From Clostridiaceae bacterium (GTDB lineage Bacteria > Bacillota > Clostridia > Saccharofermentanales > DTU023): DNA of 64,000 nucleotides. A model generated the notes under the pieces. It made no database searches, was not told the origin of the DNA, and worked only from the letters and a program-made list of their open reading frames with translations. Positions 18,648 to 29,637 of this stretch are shown here, piece by piece. The first letter of the stretch is position 1. Each line of letters opens with the position of its first letter. A program made the translations under genes and the position numbers. The stretch lies in contig JAAZJH010000007.1 of assembly GCA_012800435.1 (NCBI GenBank), positions 1-64,000 on the forward strand, read 5' to 3'.

Positions 18648-18821
18648 GGTCAATTTTTCAGATAGTTTAGAAAAGCTGTCTTTGTGGTCAGTTTTTCGTT
18701 TTTTTTAGCAAAGCCGTCATTTCCGATTTCGTATCGATGTCAATTTTTCAATTAATATAGAAAAACGGTCTTCTTTAACGTAATTCGTGGTCAATTTTGC
18801 AGATAGTTTAGGAGAAATGTC
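18648..18821 (+). repeat. Four degenerate 33-bp direct repeats, possibly a remnant of a mobile element end
   Basis: Four units of exactly 33 bases lie at 18648-18680, 18686-18718, 18738-18770 and 18789-18821. Each begins GGTCAATTTTTCA or a close variant, has TAGAAAAA or a variant near the end and finishes in GTC. The arms of each unit can pair (TTTTTC with GAAAAA). A 15-base reverse copy of the start, CGAAAAATTGTCCAC, lies at 18861-18875. Multiple terminal repeats of this kind are seen at the ends of IS21-type elements, but no transposase is present, so that origin is a guess. Confidence 0.6.
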
Positions 18822-18910
18822 CTCTTATCCTAGGGGTGAAATTATCTTTTCAAATAAAAACGAAAAATTGTCCACGAGGGTTGGAGGCAATATCGGGAGT
18901 GATTTTTTAC

Positions 18911-18950
18911 TGATCGTTACTGATCGTTACGAATCGTTACTGATCGGTTT
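18911..18950 (+). repeat. 10-bp tandem repeat upstream of the rplU promoter
   Basis: TGATCGTTAC occurs twice in tandem (18911-18930), then as GAATCGTTAC and TGATCGGTTT, making about four units. The array ends 12 bases before the -35 box of rplU. It could be a set of protein-binding sites or simple slippage. Confidence 0.6.
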
Positions 18951-18962
18951 GAGAATTAACAT

Positions 18963-18992
18963 TTGACACTTTACGTCAGTCTGTCGTATCAT
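18963..18992 (+). promoter_or_regulatory. Probable promoter of rplU operon
   Basis: TTGACA at 18963-18968 and TATCAT at 18987-18992 with an 18-base spacer. The leader of about 80 bases before rplU may hold the L21 leader element known in Firmicutes, but I could not confirm its fold by eye. Confidence 0.65.
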
Positions 18993-19079
18993 GATCCGGC
19001 GACCGCACTGGCGGGGCCTGTTAATGGCGCAATCAAGCGTCAGCCTTCGTTGGGCGAGACTTAGAATAGGAGTGACCGC

Positions 19080-19397
19080 ATGACAAGTTATGCCATTATT
19101 CAGACCGGAGGAAAACAATACCGCGTGTCTGAAGGAGATGAGATTTTTATCGAAACGATTGAGGGTGAACCCGACAGCGATGTCGAGTTCACGGATGTCC
19201 TTGCTGTATCAGACGGCAAAACGCTCCGAACGGGAACGCCAATCCTTGAAGGCGCTGTCGTAAGGGGCAAGATTGTGAAGCATGGGCGCGGCAAGAAGAT
19301 TGTCGTCTTTAAGTATAAGCCTAAGAAGCAATACCGTCGCAAGATGGGGCACAGACAGCCGTACACGCGTGTGCTGATCGAGGCGATCGAAGGCTGA
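19080..19397 (+). CDS. rplU: 50S ribosomal protein L21
   Basis: A 105-residue L21: [19 protein letters not shown] at the N-terminus and the basic C-terminal [28 protein letters not shown] segment are diagnostic. AGGAG precedes the ATG. It begins the operon rplU-prp-rpmA-obgE typical of Firmicutes. Confidence 0.97.
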   Translation: MTSYAIIQTGGKQYRVSEGDEIFIETIEGEPDSDVEFTDVLAVSDGKTLRTGTPILEGAVVRGKIVKHGRGKKIVVFKYKPKKQYRRKMGHRQPYTRVLIEAIEG

Positions 19398-19404
19398 ATG
19401 ACGA

Positions 19405-19734
19405 ATGATCCGCGCATCTTTTAAGCGTGATGACAGCGGACGGATCGTATCGTTCGCTATGACCGGCCATTCCGGTTATGCGACGAAAGGGCAGGACATT
19501 ATCTGTGCAGGTGTATCGGCCGTTGCTCAGACAGCGATTGGAAGTTTGCAAGAGCTCGCGGGTATGAACCCCGATTATTATTTGGAAGACGGCTATATCG
19601 CTTGCCGAGTGATGTATCCTGAAAATGCCGAACTCGCCCTCATCGGTGCTTCATTGATGGAGTCGGTACGCATAGGGTGTATACAGATTCAAGACAGCTA
19701 CGGCAAAACGCATTTGACCGTATTTGATGAATAA
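19405..19734 (+). CDS. Ribosomal-processing cysteine protease Prp
   Basis: A 109-residue protein of the YsxB/Prp family. The catalytic histidine is in TGHSGYA and the catalytic cysteine in [13 protein letters not shown]. In Firmicutes Prp removes a short N-terminal extension from ribosomal protein L27. It sits between rplU and rpmA, seven bases after rplU, and the L27 encoded next carries such an extension, so the substrate is its neighbour. No separate ribosome binding site of strength is seen, consistent with coupling to rplU. Confidence 0.93.
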   Translation: MIRASFKRDDSGRIVSFAMTGHSGYATKGQDIICAGVSAVAQTAIGSLQELAGMNPDYYLEDGYIACRVMYPENAELALIGASLMESVRIGCIQIQDSYGKTHLTVFDE

Positions 19735-19781
19735 AATCGCGCGCGCTTCAAACCGGCGCGTTATCAAAGGGGAGGATGACC

Positions 19782-20066
19782 ATGATTAAAGTAAATTTAC
19801 AGCTTCTCGCTCACAAAATGGGCATGGGAAGTACACGTAACGGACGCGATTCACGCTCGAAACGTCTCGGCGCTAAATTAGCGGACGGCCAGTTCTGTAC
19901 GGCAGGGAGCATTATTTATCGTCAGCGCGGCACAAAAATTCACCCGGGACGCAATGTCGGAAAAGGCAAGGACGACACGCTATACGCTAAAATTGACGGC
20001 ACCGTTCGTTTTGAACGTGTTTCCCGTACAAAAAGGTGTGCGAGCGTTTATCCCGTTGAGGTGTAA
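19782..20066 (+). CDS. rpmA: 50S ribosomal protein L27 with a Prp-cleavable N-terminal extension
   Basis: A 94-residue L27. The mature start ([15 protein letters not shown]) is preceded by MIKVNLQLL, matching the extension MLxLxLQFF found in Firmicute L27 and cut by Prp after the ninth residue. The usual FF pair is LL here. I chose the ATG at 19782 because AAGGGGAGG ends six bases before it; the ATG at 19776 touches that sequence. L27 reaches the peptidyl-transferase centre, so failure to remove the extension would impair ribosomes. Confidence 0.95.
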   Translation: MIKVNLQLLAHKMGMGSTRNGRDSRSKRLGAKLADGQFCTAGSIIYRQRGTKIHPGRNVGKGKDDTLYAKIDGTVRFERVSRTKRCASVYPVEV

Positions 20067-20114
20067 TACGAACGTTTTTGAGAACACAGGGACTATATTT
20101 AAGACCAACTTTGA

Positions 20115-21389
<1,275 letters not shown>

Positions 21390-21432
21390 GTAATTAACTT
21401 ATTTCTCCTATTTTTAATCATTTAGATTCATG

Positions 21433-21623
21433 TATAATGGTTGCCAGCTAAGGCGTTAAACGTTGTTAGCAAACGTTTGGTAATCAACCTTGGCATTGCG
21501 GGTTCCGGAACCGTGATGGAGATGAACATCTATGTTTAACGGATGCAGTGTGTTGCCAAGTAGGAACGACCAAGTTGACCTCCGCTGAAAGCGTGATGGC
21601 CGACGGGTACGAGTCGCTGCATC
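21433..21623 (+). ncRNA. Candidate structured RNA or leader upstream of rubredoxin
   Basis: A TATAAT box at 21433-21438 (no clear -35) is followed by about 200 untranslated bases with strong complementarity. Bases 21454-21462 pair with 21533-21541 (9 bp, one G-U), 21542-21550 pair with 21615-21623 (9 bp, one G-U) directly adjacent, and 21552-21558 pair with 21597-21604 (7 bp, one bulged C). An alternative hairpin uses AAACGTT (21459-21465) with AACGTTT (21472-21478), competing with the first helix. A 12-base palindrome, GGTTCCGGAACC, lies at 21501-21512. I could not match it to a riboswitch class I know. Confidence 0.5.
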
Positions 21624-21666
21624 AAAAGACAATCACGGATGCGGCATGAAAGAAAGAGAAATGACA

Positions 21667-21831
21667 ATGAAAGAGTATGTATGTGATATTTGCGGCTATG
21701 TGTATGATCCCGAAGTCGGTGATCCTGATGCCGGAATTGAACCCGGTGTAGCCTTTGAAGATCTCCCGGACGACTGGGTTTGCCCCTTCTGCGGTGTTGG
21801 CAAAGAAGATTTTTCACCTATAGAAGATTAA
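21667..21831 (+). CDS. Rubredoxin
   Basis: A 54-residue electron carrier with one Fe(SCys)4 centre. The two ligand pairs are CDICGY near the start and CPFCGVGK near the end, with the conserved [30 protein letters not shown] between. The ATG at 21667 gives the normal MKEYVC start; ATGs at 21661 and 21646 are possible but unsupported by a better ribosome binding site. It is typical of anaerobes, where it serves oxygen or peroxide detoxification. A structured leader precedes it. Confidence 0.92.
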   Translation: MKEYVCDICGYVYDPEVGDPDAGIEPGVAFEDLPDDWVCPFCGVGKEDFSPIED

Positions 21832-21914
21832 TCAAAATAAGACACGAACGCTTTCTCTTCGGTGTTGCCTTTTAAATGAACGTAGTTATTTAGAAAACAT
21901 CGATGGAGAAAGCG

Positions 21915-22478
21915 TTATTGCTTTCCTTCGCGGTCTTCAGCCAGCGCTTCAAGGAGCATTTTTAAGATATCATCATAGTTGCGTCGCCAGTTCGTTGCCG
22001 CTTCTTTTGCGAGCGCTTCTGATGGAAATGTCATTTTTAAAAGAAAAGATTCATCGCCGTTGCAGGTGTTACGGCAGGTGAGCCGATACATGCCGCAGGC
22101 GGTTTCTTCAACTGTTGCGGTGATTTGATCTTCCGTTTTCCTTTTTAACGCTCCTTTCTCAAGATAGGTTGTAAGGAATCGTCGTGTAGAGGCAGGGATT
22201 TGATCATTTAGCGCGTCAAGTACGAGGCGACCTTCCGTGGTAAGATCGCAGCGTTCCACTTCACGCTCATGAGCATCCCTTGTTCTTTCATTCCGACGCG
22301 CAGCAACATGGATAAGCCGAGCTTTAACCAGTTCATCCAGCGCGGACGCCATTTCAAAATAATCCATGGAAAGCGTTGCAAGTGCTGCTTCGTAGAGTTG
22401 GGCGCGACGGATCCCTGGAGCTTCTCCGGCGATATAAAGCAAAATTAGTTTCTGAATTGGAAGATCTTGGCGCGACAT
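21915..22478 (-). CDS. DUF4364 family protein, probable winged-helix regulator
   Basis: A 187-residue protein. The N-terminal half (about 5-90) looks like a winged helix (LPIQKLILLYIAGEAPGIRRAQLYEAAL ... DLTTEGRLVLDALNDQIP), the C-terminal half is a mixed domain of unknown role. This matches the clostridial DUF4364 family, whose function is not established. The start at 22478 has GGAAGGA six bases upstream; an ATG at 22493 overlaps that site. It stands alone on the minus strand between rubredoxin and cvpA. Confidence 0.75.
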   Translation of the reverse strand: MSRQDLPIQKLILLYIAGEAPGIRRAQLYEAALATLSMDYFEMASALDELVKARLIHVAARRNERTRDAHEREVERCDLTTEGRLVLDALNDQIPASTRRFLTTYLEKGALKRKTEDQITATVEETACGMYRLTCRNTCNGDESFLLKMTFPSEALAKEAATNWRRNYDDILKMLLEALAEDREGKQ

Positions 22479-22733
22479 ATGGTGTCCTTCCATAGGTGAA
22501 CAGTGATTGATTACATAAATATTAACACAGTGTGCAATGATTAATTTGATTCCTTACTCGTCATCGCTTAAACTAATCCCTGGAAACGCGTACATGATCT
22601 CGCACAAGAAGAGCTCATTCAGAAGCGAATCCAATGATCCCGTCTAGGCTTGTGATCGAAGAAGTCAATCGAAAAGAATGTTCTGACTTATTTGTGACAG
22701 CCAGCTGATACGGTTTGAAAGGGTGGAATCACA

Positions 22734-23387
22734 TTGAAGCTCGATTTGCTGATGATTGCGATCATCGTTTTGATGGCGGTAGTCGGTTACCGCCGAGGCT
22801 TACTTCTTTCTGTTGTCGGTTTTTTAAGTTCACTAATTTCGATCGGCATCGCATTCCTTTTCGTACGTCCTTTATCCCATTTTTTAACATCGCAAGGTTT
22901 GTTCAGTTCAACTATACAGCGCATATCCGATCGGATTTATGAAGCGGGGAGGACATCGGCGATCACTATTGCGCCTGTATTGGAAGAAATCGGCATTCCT
23001 GAATCGTGGACGCGGACGATTCTGCAAACACAGACGGGAAGTGAGGCGGATGTCGTCGATTATACGGCACATGCCGTATGGATGCTGGCGTCGGCAGCAC
23101 TCGCGCTTTTAATCATTTACTTATTTGTGAGAATCGTATTAGGTTTTACAGCAAGATTGCTAACGCCTGCGATCGAAGGTGTGCCTGTTGTCGGATGGTT
23201 GAATCATCTGGGCGGATGCTTGATCGGAGCGCTCTGGGGAGCCACTGTGATCACCCTATCTATCATGGTGTTAATTTCACTGTCAGGAGCGTTCCCTTCC
23301 ATCGCAGAATGGACTCATGATTCAAGACTTATTTCCTTTCTTGCAGAAAAAGACATAATTCGCTCACTTTTGGACACGATTCTTTGA
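22734..23387 (+). CDS. CvpA family membrane protein
   Basis: A 217-residue integral membrane protein of the CvpA type. Four hydrophobic segments are visible near residues 3-20, 25-45, 105-130 and 148-175, with the conserved GYRRGLLLSVVGFLSSL motif at the start. The family was named after colicin V production in Escherichia coli; its general role is unclear. Translation starts at TTG (22734) behind AAAGGGTGG. The gene ends just before the groESL promoter. Confidence 0.82.
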   Translation: MKLDLLMIAIIVLMAVVGYRRGLLLSVVGFLSSLISIGIAFLFVRPLSHFLTSQGLFSSTIQRISDRIYEAGRTSAITIAPVLEEIGIPESWTRTILQTQTGSEADVVDYTAHAVWMLASAALALLIIYLFVRIVLGFTARLLTPAIEGVPVVGWLNHLGGCLIGALWGATVITLSIMVLISLSGAFPSIAEWTHDSRLISFLAEKDIIRSLLDTIL

Positions 23388-23397
23388 TTCAAAGCGG

Positions 23398-23784
<387 letters not shown>

Positions 23785-23825
23785 ACTCAATTACGAAGAT
23801 CAAATCTTATTTTAAGGAGTAATAA

Positions 23826-25442
<1,617 letters not shown>

Positions 25443-25491
25443 TCACTAACCTGTGAAGAGATCGATTACCGTCGAGGTGATTATGAAAGCA

Positions 25492-25525
25492 AAGAGAGCG
25501 TCTTGAAGAGGCGCTCTCTTTTTTT
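25492..25525 (+). terminator. Rho-independent terminator after groEL
   Basis: AAGAGAGCG (25492-25500) pairs with CGCTCTCTT (25512-25520); seven T follow to 25525. Nine-base stem with an 11-base loop, 50 bases after the groEL stop. Confidence 0.92.
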
Positions 25526-25574
25526 GAATCTCATATGTCGAATCGCATCCATTTGAAACCGTCGAATGAAATGG

Positions 25575-25603
25575 TTGATCCGTGCTATAGTATTTTCTAT
25601 ATA
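25575..25603 (+). promoter_or_regulatory. Probable promoter of the gene at 25633
   Basis: TTGATC at 25575-25580 and TATATA at 25598-25603 with a 17-base spacer, 30 bases before the start codon. Confidence 0.6.
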
Positions 25604-25632
25604 AGGATCGATAGGAGCCGAATCACGACCGT

Positions 25633-26838
25633 ATGATTGACGATTCTGACGTTAAAGAACAGCGTGACACTGCCGTTAAGACGCCGTCCGACCATCAAAA
25701 ACTGATTCTCATCAGCGTCTTTTGTTGGACGGTGCTTCTTCTTGGCGTCGCTTTTGTATACTTTGCCGGCCGCGACAGTGAGGTGCAAGGCACATCTGTT
25801 TTTGAATTACAGATCGGCGAACCTTTTGCACTGCAAGGTGCGGAACCTGATCATTTTGTGCTTCTCGGTCGCACACCTCTGCGAATTGAAAAGGAAGGAG
25901 CAGCCGTGCTCGATGCGCGCGGAAGAGAACGTGACTTCATTCGCTGGCCGTATCGCGATGTGCAGGTATCGTTTGCCGGTGAAGCATTAATTGTTCTTCC
26001 GGATTGGGGCACGGGGTTCATGCTTATTGAGCCGGACAAAAACATCTCCGTCTTTGATACAGAAGTCCAAATCGATTGTGCTGATTATGGTGACCAAGTT
26101 GTGGTGACCATTGGACATGACGCTTCAAGCCGAGGTGTGGTATCGGTTTTTGATCTCCAAACGAACGCTGAGACATTAACATTACCATTTGAGCATGAGG
26201 GATGGCCGATCGCCATCCAACTGATGGAAGGTAGCCGGGGTTTTGAACTTTTGCTTGCAGATGATGCGAAAGGCCATCCTATCACCCGGTATCAGCAATA
26301 CGATCTTGCGGGCAATCGAATAGCAGATCACAGTTTCTCAGCACATTCGTTGTTAGCGGGAATGATCTCCTTCTCTGATCGAGGCAGATTGCTCTTTGGA
26401 GTCGACACGATCGTTCTAGTCAATGCGTTAACCGGTGAACCTGAGGAAACATTTGAAACGGGTCGATTGATTCATGTAGAACATCTGAAAGGGAGCGTTG
26501 CGGTCGCGGTGCAAGAGGGAAATAAAGCACGTATTCTGCTTCTATCTGACTACCAAACGGATGTGTCCCGTTTTATGACGCCCGCTGTTGACATATGGTG
26601 TCGTCGTGGTGTGGAAACAAATGAAGAAGACGGCGATTTCTTTCAAACAATGTCGCTTTCAAAAAATGGACGATTTCTTCTCATTGGAACAGATCGATCA
26701 CTAATATTGCTGGATGCAAAAGACGGACGCGAACTATCGCGTTCTCTATTCAACGACACGATGCAGATCTTTGCGCTCAGCGAAACGTCATTTTTTGTTA
26801 CGACGTCCAGCGAGGCTGTGATCGTCTCCGTTAAATAA
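25633..26838 (+). CDS. Membrane-anchored protein with a beta-propeller-like extracytoplasmic region
   Basis: A 401-residue protein of unknown function. A short charged cytoplasmic N-terminus (1-24) leads to one membrane segment (LILISVFCWTVLLLGVAFVYF, about 25-46), and the rest should be outside the cell. The outer part has repeating short beta-rich blocks with patterns such as SFSDRGRLLFGVDTIVLVNALTG and SLSKNGRFLLIGTDRSLILLDAKDG that resemble propeller blades. It recalls clostridial DUF5711-type proteins, but that is an impression. The ribosome binding site (AGGAG) is about 15 bases from the ATG, rather far. Confidence 0.65.
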   Translation: MIDDSDVKEQRDTAVKTPSDHQKLILISVFCWTVLLLGVAFVYFAGRDSEVQGTSVFELQIGEPFALQGAEPDHFVLLGRTPLRIEKEGAAVLDARGRERDFIRWPYRDVQVSFAGEALIVLPDWGTGFMLIEPDKNISVFDTEVQIDCADYGDQVVVTIGHDASSRGVVSVFDLQTNAETLTLPFEHEGWPIAIQLMEGSRGFELLLADDAKGHPITRYQQYDLAGNRIADHSFSAHSLLAGMISFSDRGRLLFGVDTIVLVNALTGEPEETFETGRLIHVEHLKGSVAVAVQEGNKARILLLSDYQTDVSRFMTPAVDIWCRRGVETNEEDGDFFQTMSLSKNGRFLLIGTDRSLILLDAKDGRELSRSLFNDTMQIFALSETSFFVTTSSEAVIVSVK

Positions 26839-26946
26839 TGATTTTCTAAAATGACGGTGAACAGGATGGTTCGATTGATACCAGTCGCGATAAGATGATT
26901 TTGACATGATTGCCTTCTCTCGCAGTGAATGAAAAGAGGTCTTTAG

Positions 26947-28341
26947 TTGAAATTCAGAACGAATCCGGATCGTAGCAAAGAAACATTGTTACAGAGAGAG
27001 TCCGCGTTTTCAAAATCGCAAAAGTCCTTCGATCTTGTTATCGCGGGAGGCGGTGCCGCAGGTGTACTTGCGGCAATTGCCGCTTGTGATGAAGGTCTTT
27101 CGGGAACATCGGTCGCAATTGTTGAAAAGGAGGAGACAATATTACGAAAAGTGCGGGCGAGTGGAAACGGACGATGCAATCTTGCCAATATGGGTTCTAT
27201 CGAAGGGCGTTATCACGGTCACTATCCTCAGTTCGTACGCGGTGTGTTTTCTCGAGTGGCTCCTGAATCGCTTCTAAGTTATTTTCGTTCGATTGGATTA
27301 GCGACGATAAGCGACGACGAAGGACGCGTATATCCGCGTTCCAATCAAGCACAGTCCGTCGTTCTTACGCTAACTCGCGCGCTTAACCGGCGAAATATAG
27401 AGGTATTCACAGAAAAACAACTCGTTAGGATTTCGCGTGAGTCGTCGCGTTTTTTATTAGATCTATCTGATGGCATGAGTTGGGACACACGAGCGCTTGT
27501 AATCGCTTCCGGAGGGCCTGCATCGCCGAATTTGGGAGGCGACTTAAGCGGCATGAGACTTTTAATGTCGCTCGGACATGCTTGTGAATCGCCGTTTCCG
27601 GCACTTGTGCCTCTTGTGTTACATCCACATCCGCTTCTCAAAAGGGCGGAAGGGGTTAGATTCCGCGGGCAGGCATTTTTTGAAAATTGCAAAGGAACAT
27701 GTTCTAAAACGGTGTCCGGAGAATTTCTCGTTACATCCTACGGTATGTCGGGTATCGCGGCTATGGAGCTTGGTCGCACTGTATCTATGATTGATATATC
27801 AGATCCTGCATATTCTATGCCTGAGTGCACAGCCGGTCATCAGATCGAGTCCCGATCTCAGGAACGCTCGAGGTCAAAAGATACAATTGGGAATTTGGTC
27901 GTCGATTTACTTCCTGAATTTTCGGAAGAGGAATTGGTGTCCTTTTTTAATATGCAGGACTGCTCAAGACAAACCTCATCTGATCTTTGGCGTATTGTCC
28001 TTTCCGGACTGATTCCTGTAAAAATGGCTGAGGCCATGCTGATGGATTCACATTTTCCGTTGGAACCTACGGCTGTTGTACAGATGATTAAATCATTGAG
28101 GCTTCCGGTTATCGGAACGCGCGATTTTGACTACGCTCAGGTAACTGCGGGCGGTATCTCGACACGCGACTTTAATCCGAGAACGCTCGAATCATATAAA
28201 ATACCGCGACTTTATGCTGCCGGTGAAGTGCTTGATATCGACGGTGATACGGGCGGCTTCAACTTGATGTGGGCTTTTTCTTCCGGCATCCTAGCCGGCT
28301 TATCAGCAGCTCGCGCCTTGCAGAAGAACGTGGGCGACTGA
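26947..28341 (+). CDS. NAD(P)/FAD-dependent oxidoreductase, BaiN/HI0933 family
   Basis: A 464-residue flavoprotein. The FAD-binding motif FDLVIAGGGAAGVLAAIAA is at about residues 28-46, GNGRCNLANM is the family signature, and the C-terminal AAGEVLDIDGDTGGFNLMWAFSSGILAG segment contacts FAD. Members include BaiN of bile acid metabolism, but most have no known substrate, so I give no specific reaction. Translation starts at TTG 26947 behind AGAGG. It ends one base before mutY, with which it must be co-transcribed. Confidence 0.85.
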   Translation: MKFRTNPDRSKETLLQRESAFSKSQKSFDLVIAGGGAAGVLAAIAACDEGLSGTSVAIVEKEETILRKVRASGNGRCNLANMGSIEGRYHGHYPQFVRGVFSRVAPESLLSYFRSIGLATISDDEGRVYPRSNQAQSVVLTLTRALNRRNIEVFTEKQLVRISRESSRFLLDLSDGMSWDTRALVIASGGPASPNLGGDLSGMRLLMSLGHACESPFPALVPLVLHPHPLLKRAEGVRFRGQAFFENCKGTCSKTVSGEFLVTSYGMSGIAAMELGRTVSMIDISDPAYSMPECTAGHQIESRSQERSRSKDTIGNLVVDLLPEFSEEELVSFFNMQDCSRQTSSDLWRIVLSGLIPVKMAEAMLMDSHFPLEPTAVVQMIKSLRLPVIGTRDFDYAQVTAGGISTRDFNPRTLESYKIPRLYAAGEVLDIDGDTGGFNLMWAFSSGILAGLSAARALQKNVGD

Positions 28342-28342
28342 T

Positions 28343-29548
28343 ATGCCGGATAGCAGAAAGTCACAATGCCATTCATTTAGCTTCGAAGAAAAGAGCAGCA
28401 GCTTTGCTGAAGCCTTGCTTCAGTGGTTCGATCGTGAAGCTAGAGCGTTGCCTTGGCGTGCAGATCCGGATGATCCATCACTTCGCCGTGATCCCTATGC
28501 TGTGGTGCTCTCAGAGCTGATGCTTCAACAAACGCAGGTGACGACTGTCATCGATTACTTTAATCGTTTTATGATGCGCTTTCCGACGATAGAGACATTG
28601 GCCGATGCCGATGAAACGGAGGTTCTAAAACTCTGGGAAGGTCTCGGCTACTATCGTCGCGCGAGGCATCTGCACGCGCTCGCTAAAGAGGTGACAACGC
28701 GCTATAACGGCGCCTTGCCTCGGGATCGTGACCGGCTTCTTGAGCTTCCCGGAGTCGGTCCCTACACTGCCGGCGCTATTCGTTCTTTTGCTTATAACTT
28801 GCCTGATGCCGCGGTAGACGGCAATGTTGTCCGCATCGCGTCACGCATAGAGGCAGAACCCTATATCAATAACGATGCCCGCACCAACAGGTTGATCCGG
28901 CAAAGTGTACTCGCCTTGCTTCCTGATGAGCGCTCCGGTGATTTTAATGAAGCGTTAATGGATCTTGGTTCTATGATCTGTACGCCAAAAAATCCGTCCT
29001 GTGACGTCTGTCCCATAGCTGCATTTTGTAGAGCCTTTAAACAGGGGCGTGTGCAGGATTTTCCTATACGTGAAAAGAAGACGGCTAAACCGGTGTCTTC
29101 CTTTTCTTACGTTGCCCTTCGACTAGACGGCAGGCTATTTGTCCGATGTCGTGGAAGCGGACTTCTCGAAGGGCTTTATGAATTTCTTTTGCTTCCGAAG
29201 TTGTTTGAGAAAGATGAAAAACAAGCGCTTAAGCTTGCCCTTCAAAAAATGCTTCTGCCTGATATGGCAAGCGATGACATGACATCAAACGACAAGCCGA
29301 CATTACTGCTCTTCTGGCGCGGAAGGAAGCGTGCCGTTTTTTCACATCGGATATGGGAGATGACGTTTTGGGATGCCGAATTGATCAGTGATGAATCGTT
29401 TGATGGCGTTTTATTACGAGAAAATGATCTGGATTCTTTAATGCGCGACGGAAAATGGGTCACGCGTAATGAGTTAGCGGCGTTGCCTTTCTCGGCTGTT
29501 CTCGCTCCTTGGCGTGACGCGCTCCTTGATGACTGCTCATTGCGATAA
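28343..29548 (+). CDS. mutY: A/G-specific adenine glycosylase
   Basis: A 401-residue base-excision repair enzyme that removes adenine mispaired with 8-oxoguanine. The N-terminal helix-hairpin-helix glycosylase domain (LMLQQTQVTTVIDYFNRFM, LPGVGPYTAGAIRSFAY, AVDGNVVRI) ends in the iron-sulfur cluster loop C-x6-C-x2-C-x5-C (CTPKNPSCDVCPIAAFC). The region after about 250 corresponds to the NUDIX-like domain that recognises 8-oxoG. The start is one base after the flavoprotein stop. Confidence 0.95.
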   Translation: MPDSRKSQCHSFSFEEKSSSFAEALLQWFDREARALPWRADPDDPSLRRDPYAVVLSELMLQQTQVTTVIDYFNRFMMRFPTIETLADADETEVLKLWEGLGYYRRARHLHALAKEVTTRYNGALPRDRDRLLELPGVGPYTAGAIRSFAYNLPDAAVDGNVVRIASRIEAEPYINNDARTNRLIRQSVLALLPDERSGDFNEALMDLGSMICTPKNPSCDVCPIAAFCRAFKQGRVQDFPIREKKTAKPVSSFSYVALRLDGRLFVRCRGSGLLEGLYEFLLLPKLFEKDEKQALKLALQKMLLPDMASDDMTSNDKPTLLLFWRGRKRAVFSHRIWEMTFWDAELISDESFDGVLLRENDLDSLMRDGKWVTRNELAALPFSAVLAPWRDALLDDCSLR

Positions 29549-29637
29549 GTGCTTGTTTCACAAAGAACTATTCAAAACAGGGAAGAGGATAGGTGCACAC
29601 AACGGCGGTCATGCTTCAGTTCTGTGACGCAACTGAT

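Noticed and set aside
18648-18821. The 33-bp repeats as a CRISPR array.
   Set aside because: The units differ from each other, spacers are 5, 19 and 18 bases instead of a constant 30-40, and no cas gene is present.
21433-21660. The rubredoxin leader as 6S RNA, SRP RNA or a T-box.
   Set aside because: The ends do not pair as in 6S RNA, no SRP tetraloop motif is present and the T-box sequence AGGGTGG-ACCGCG is missing.
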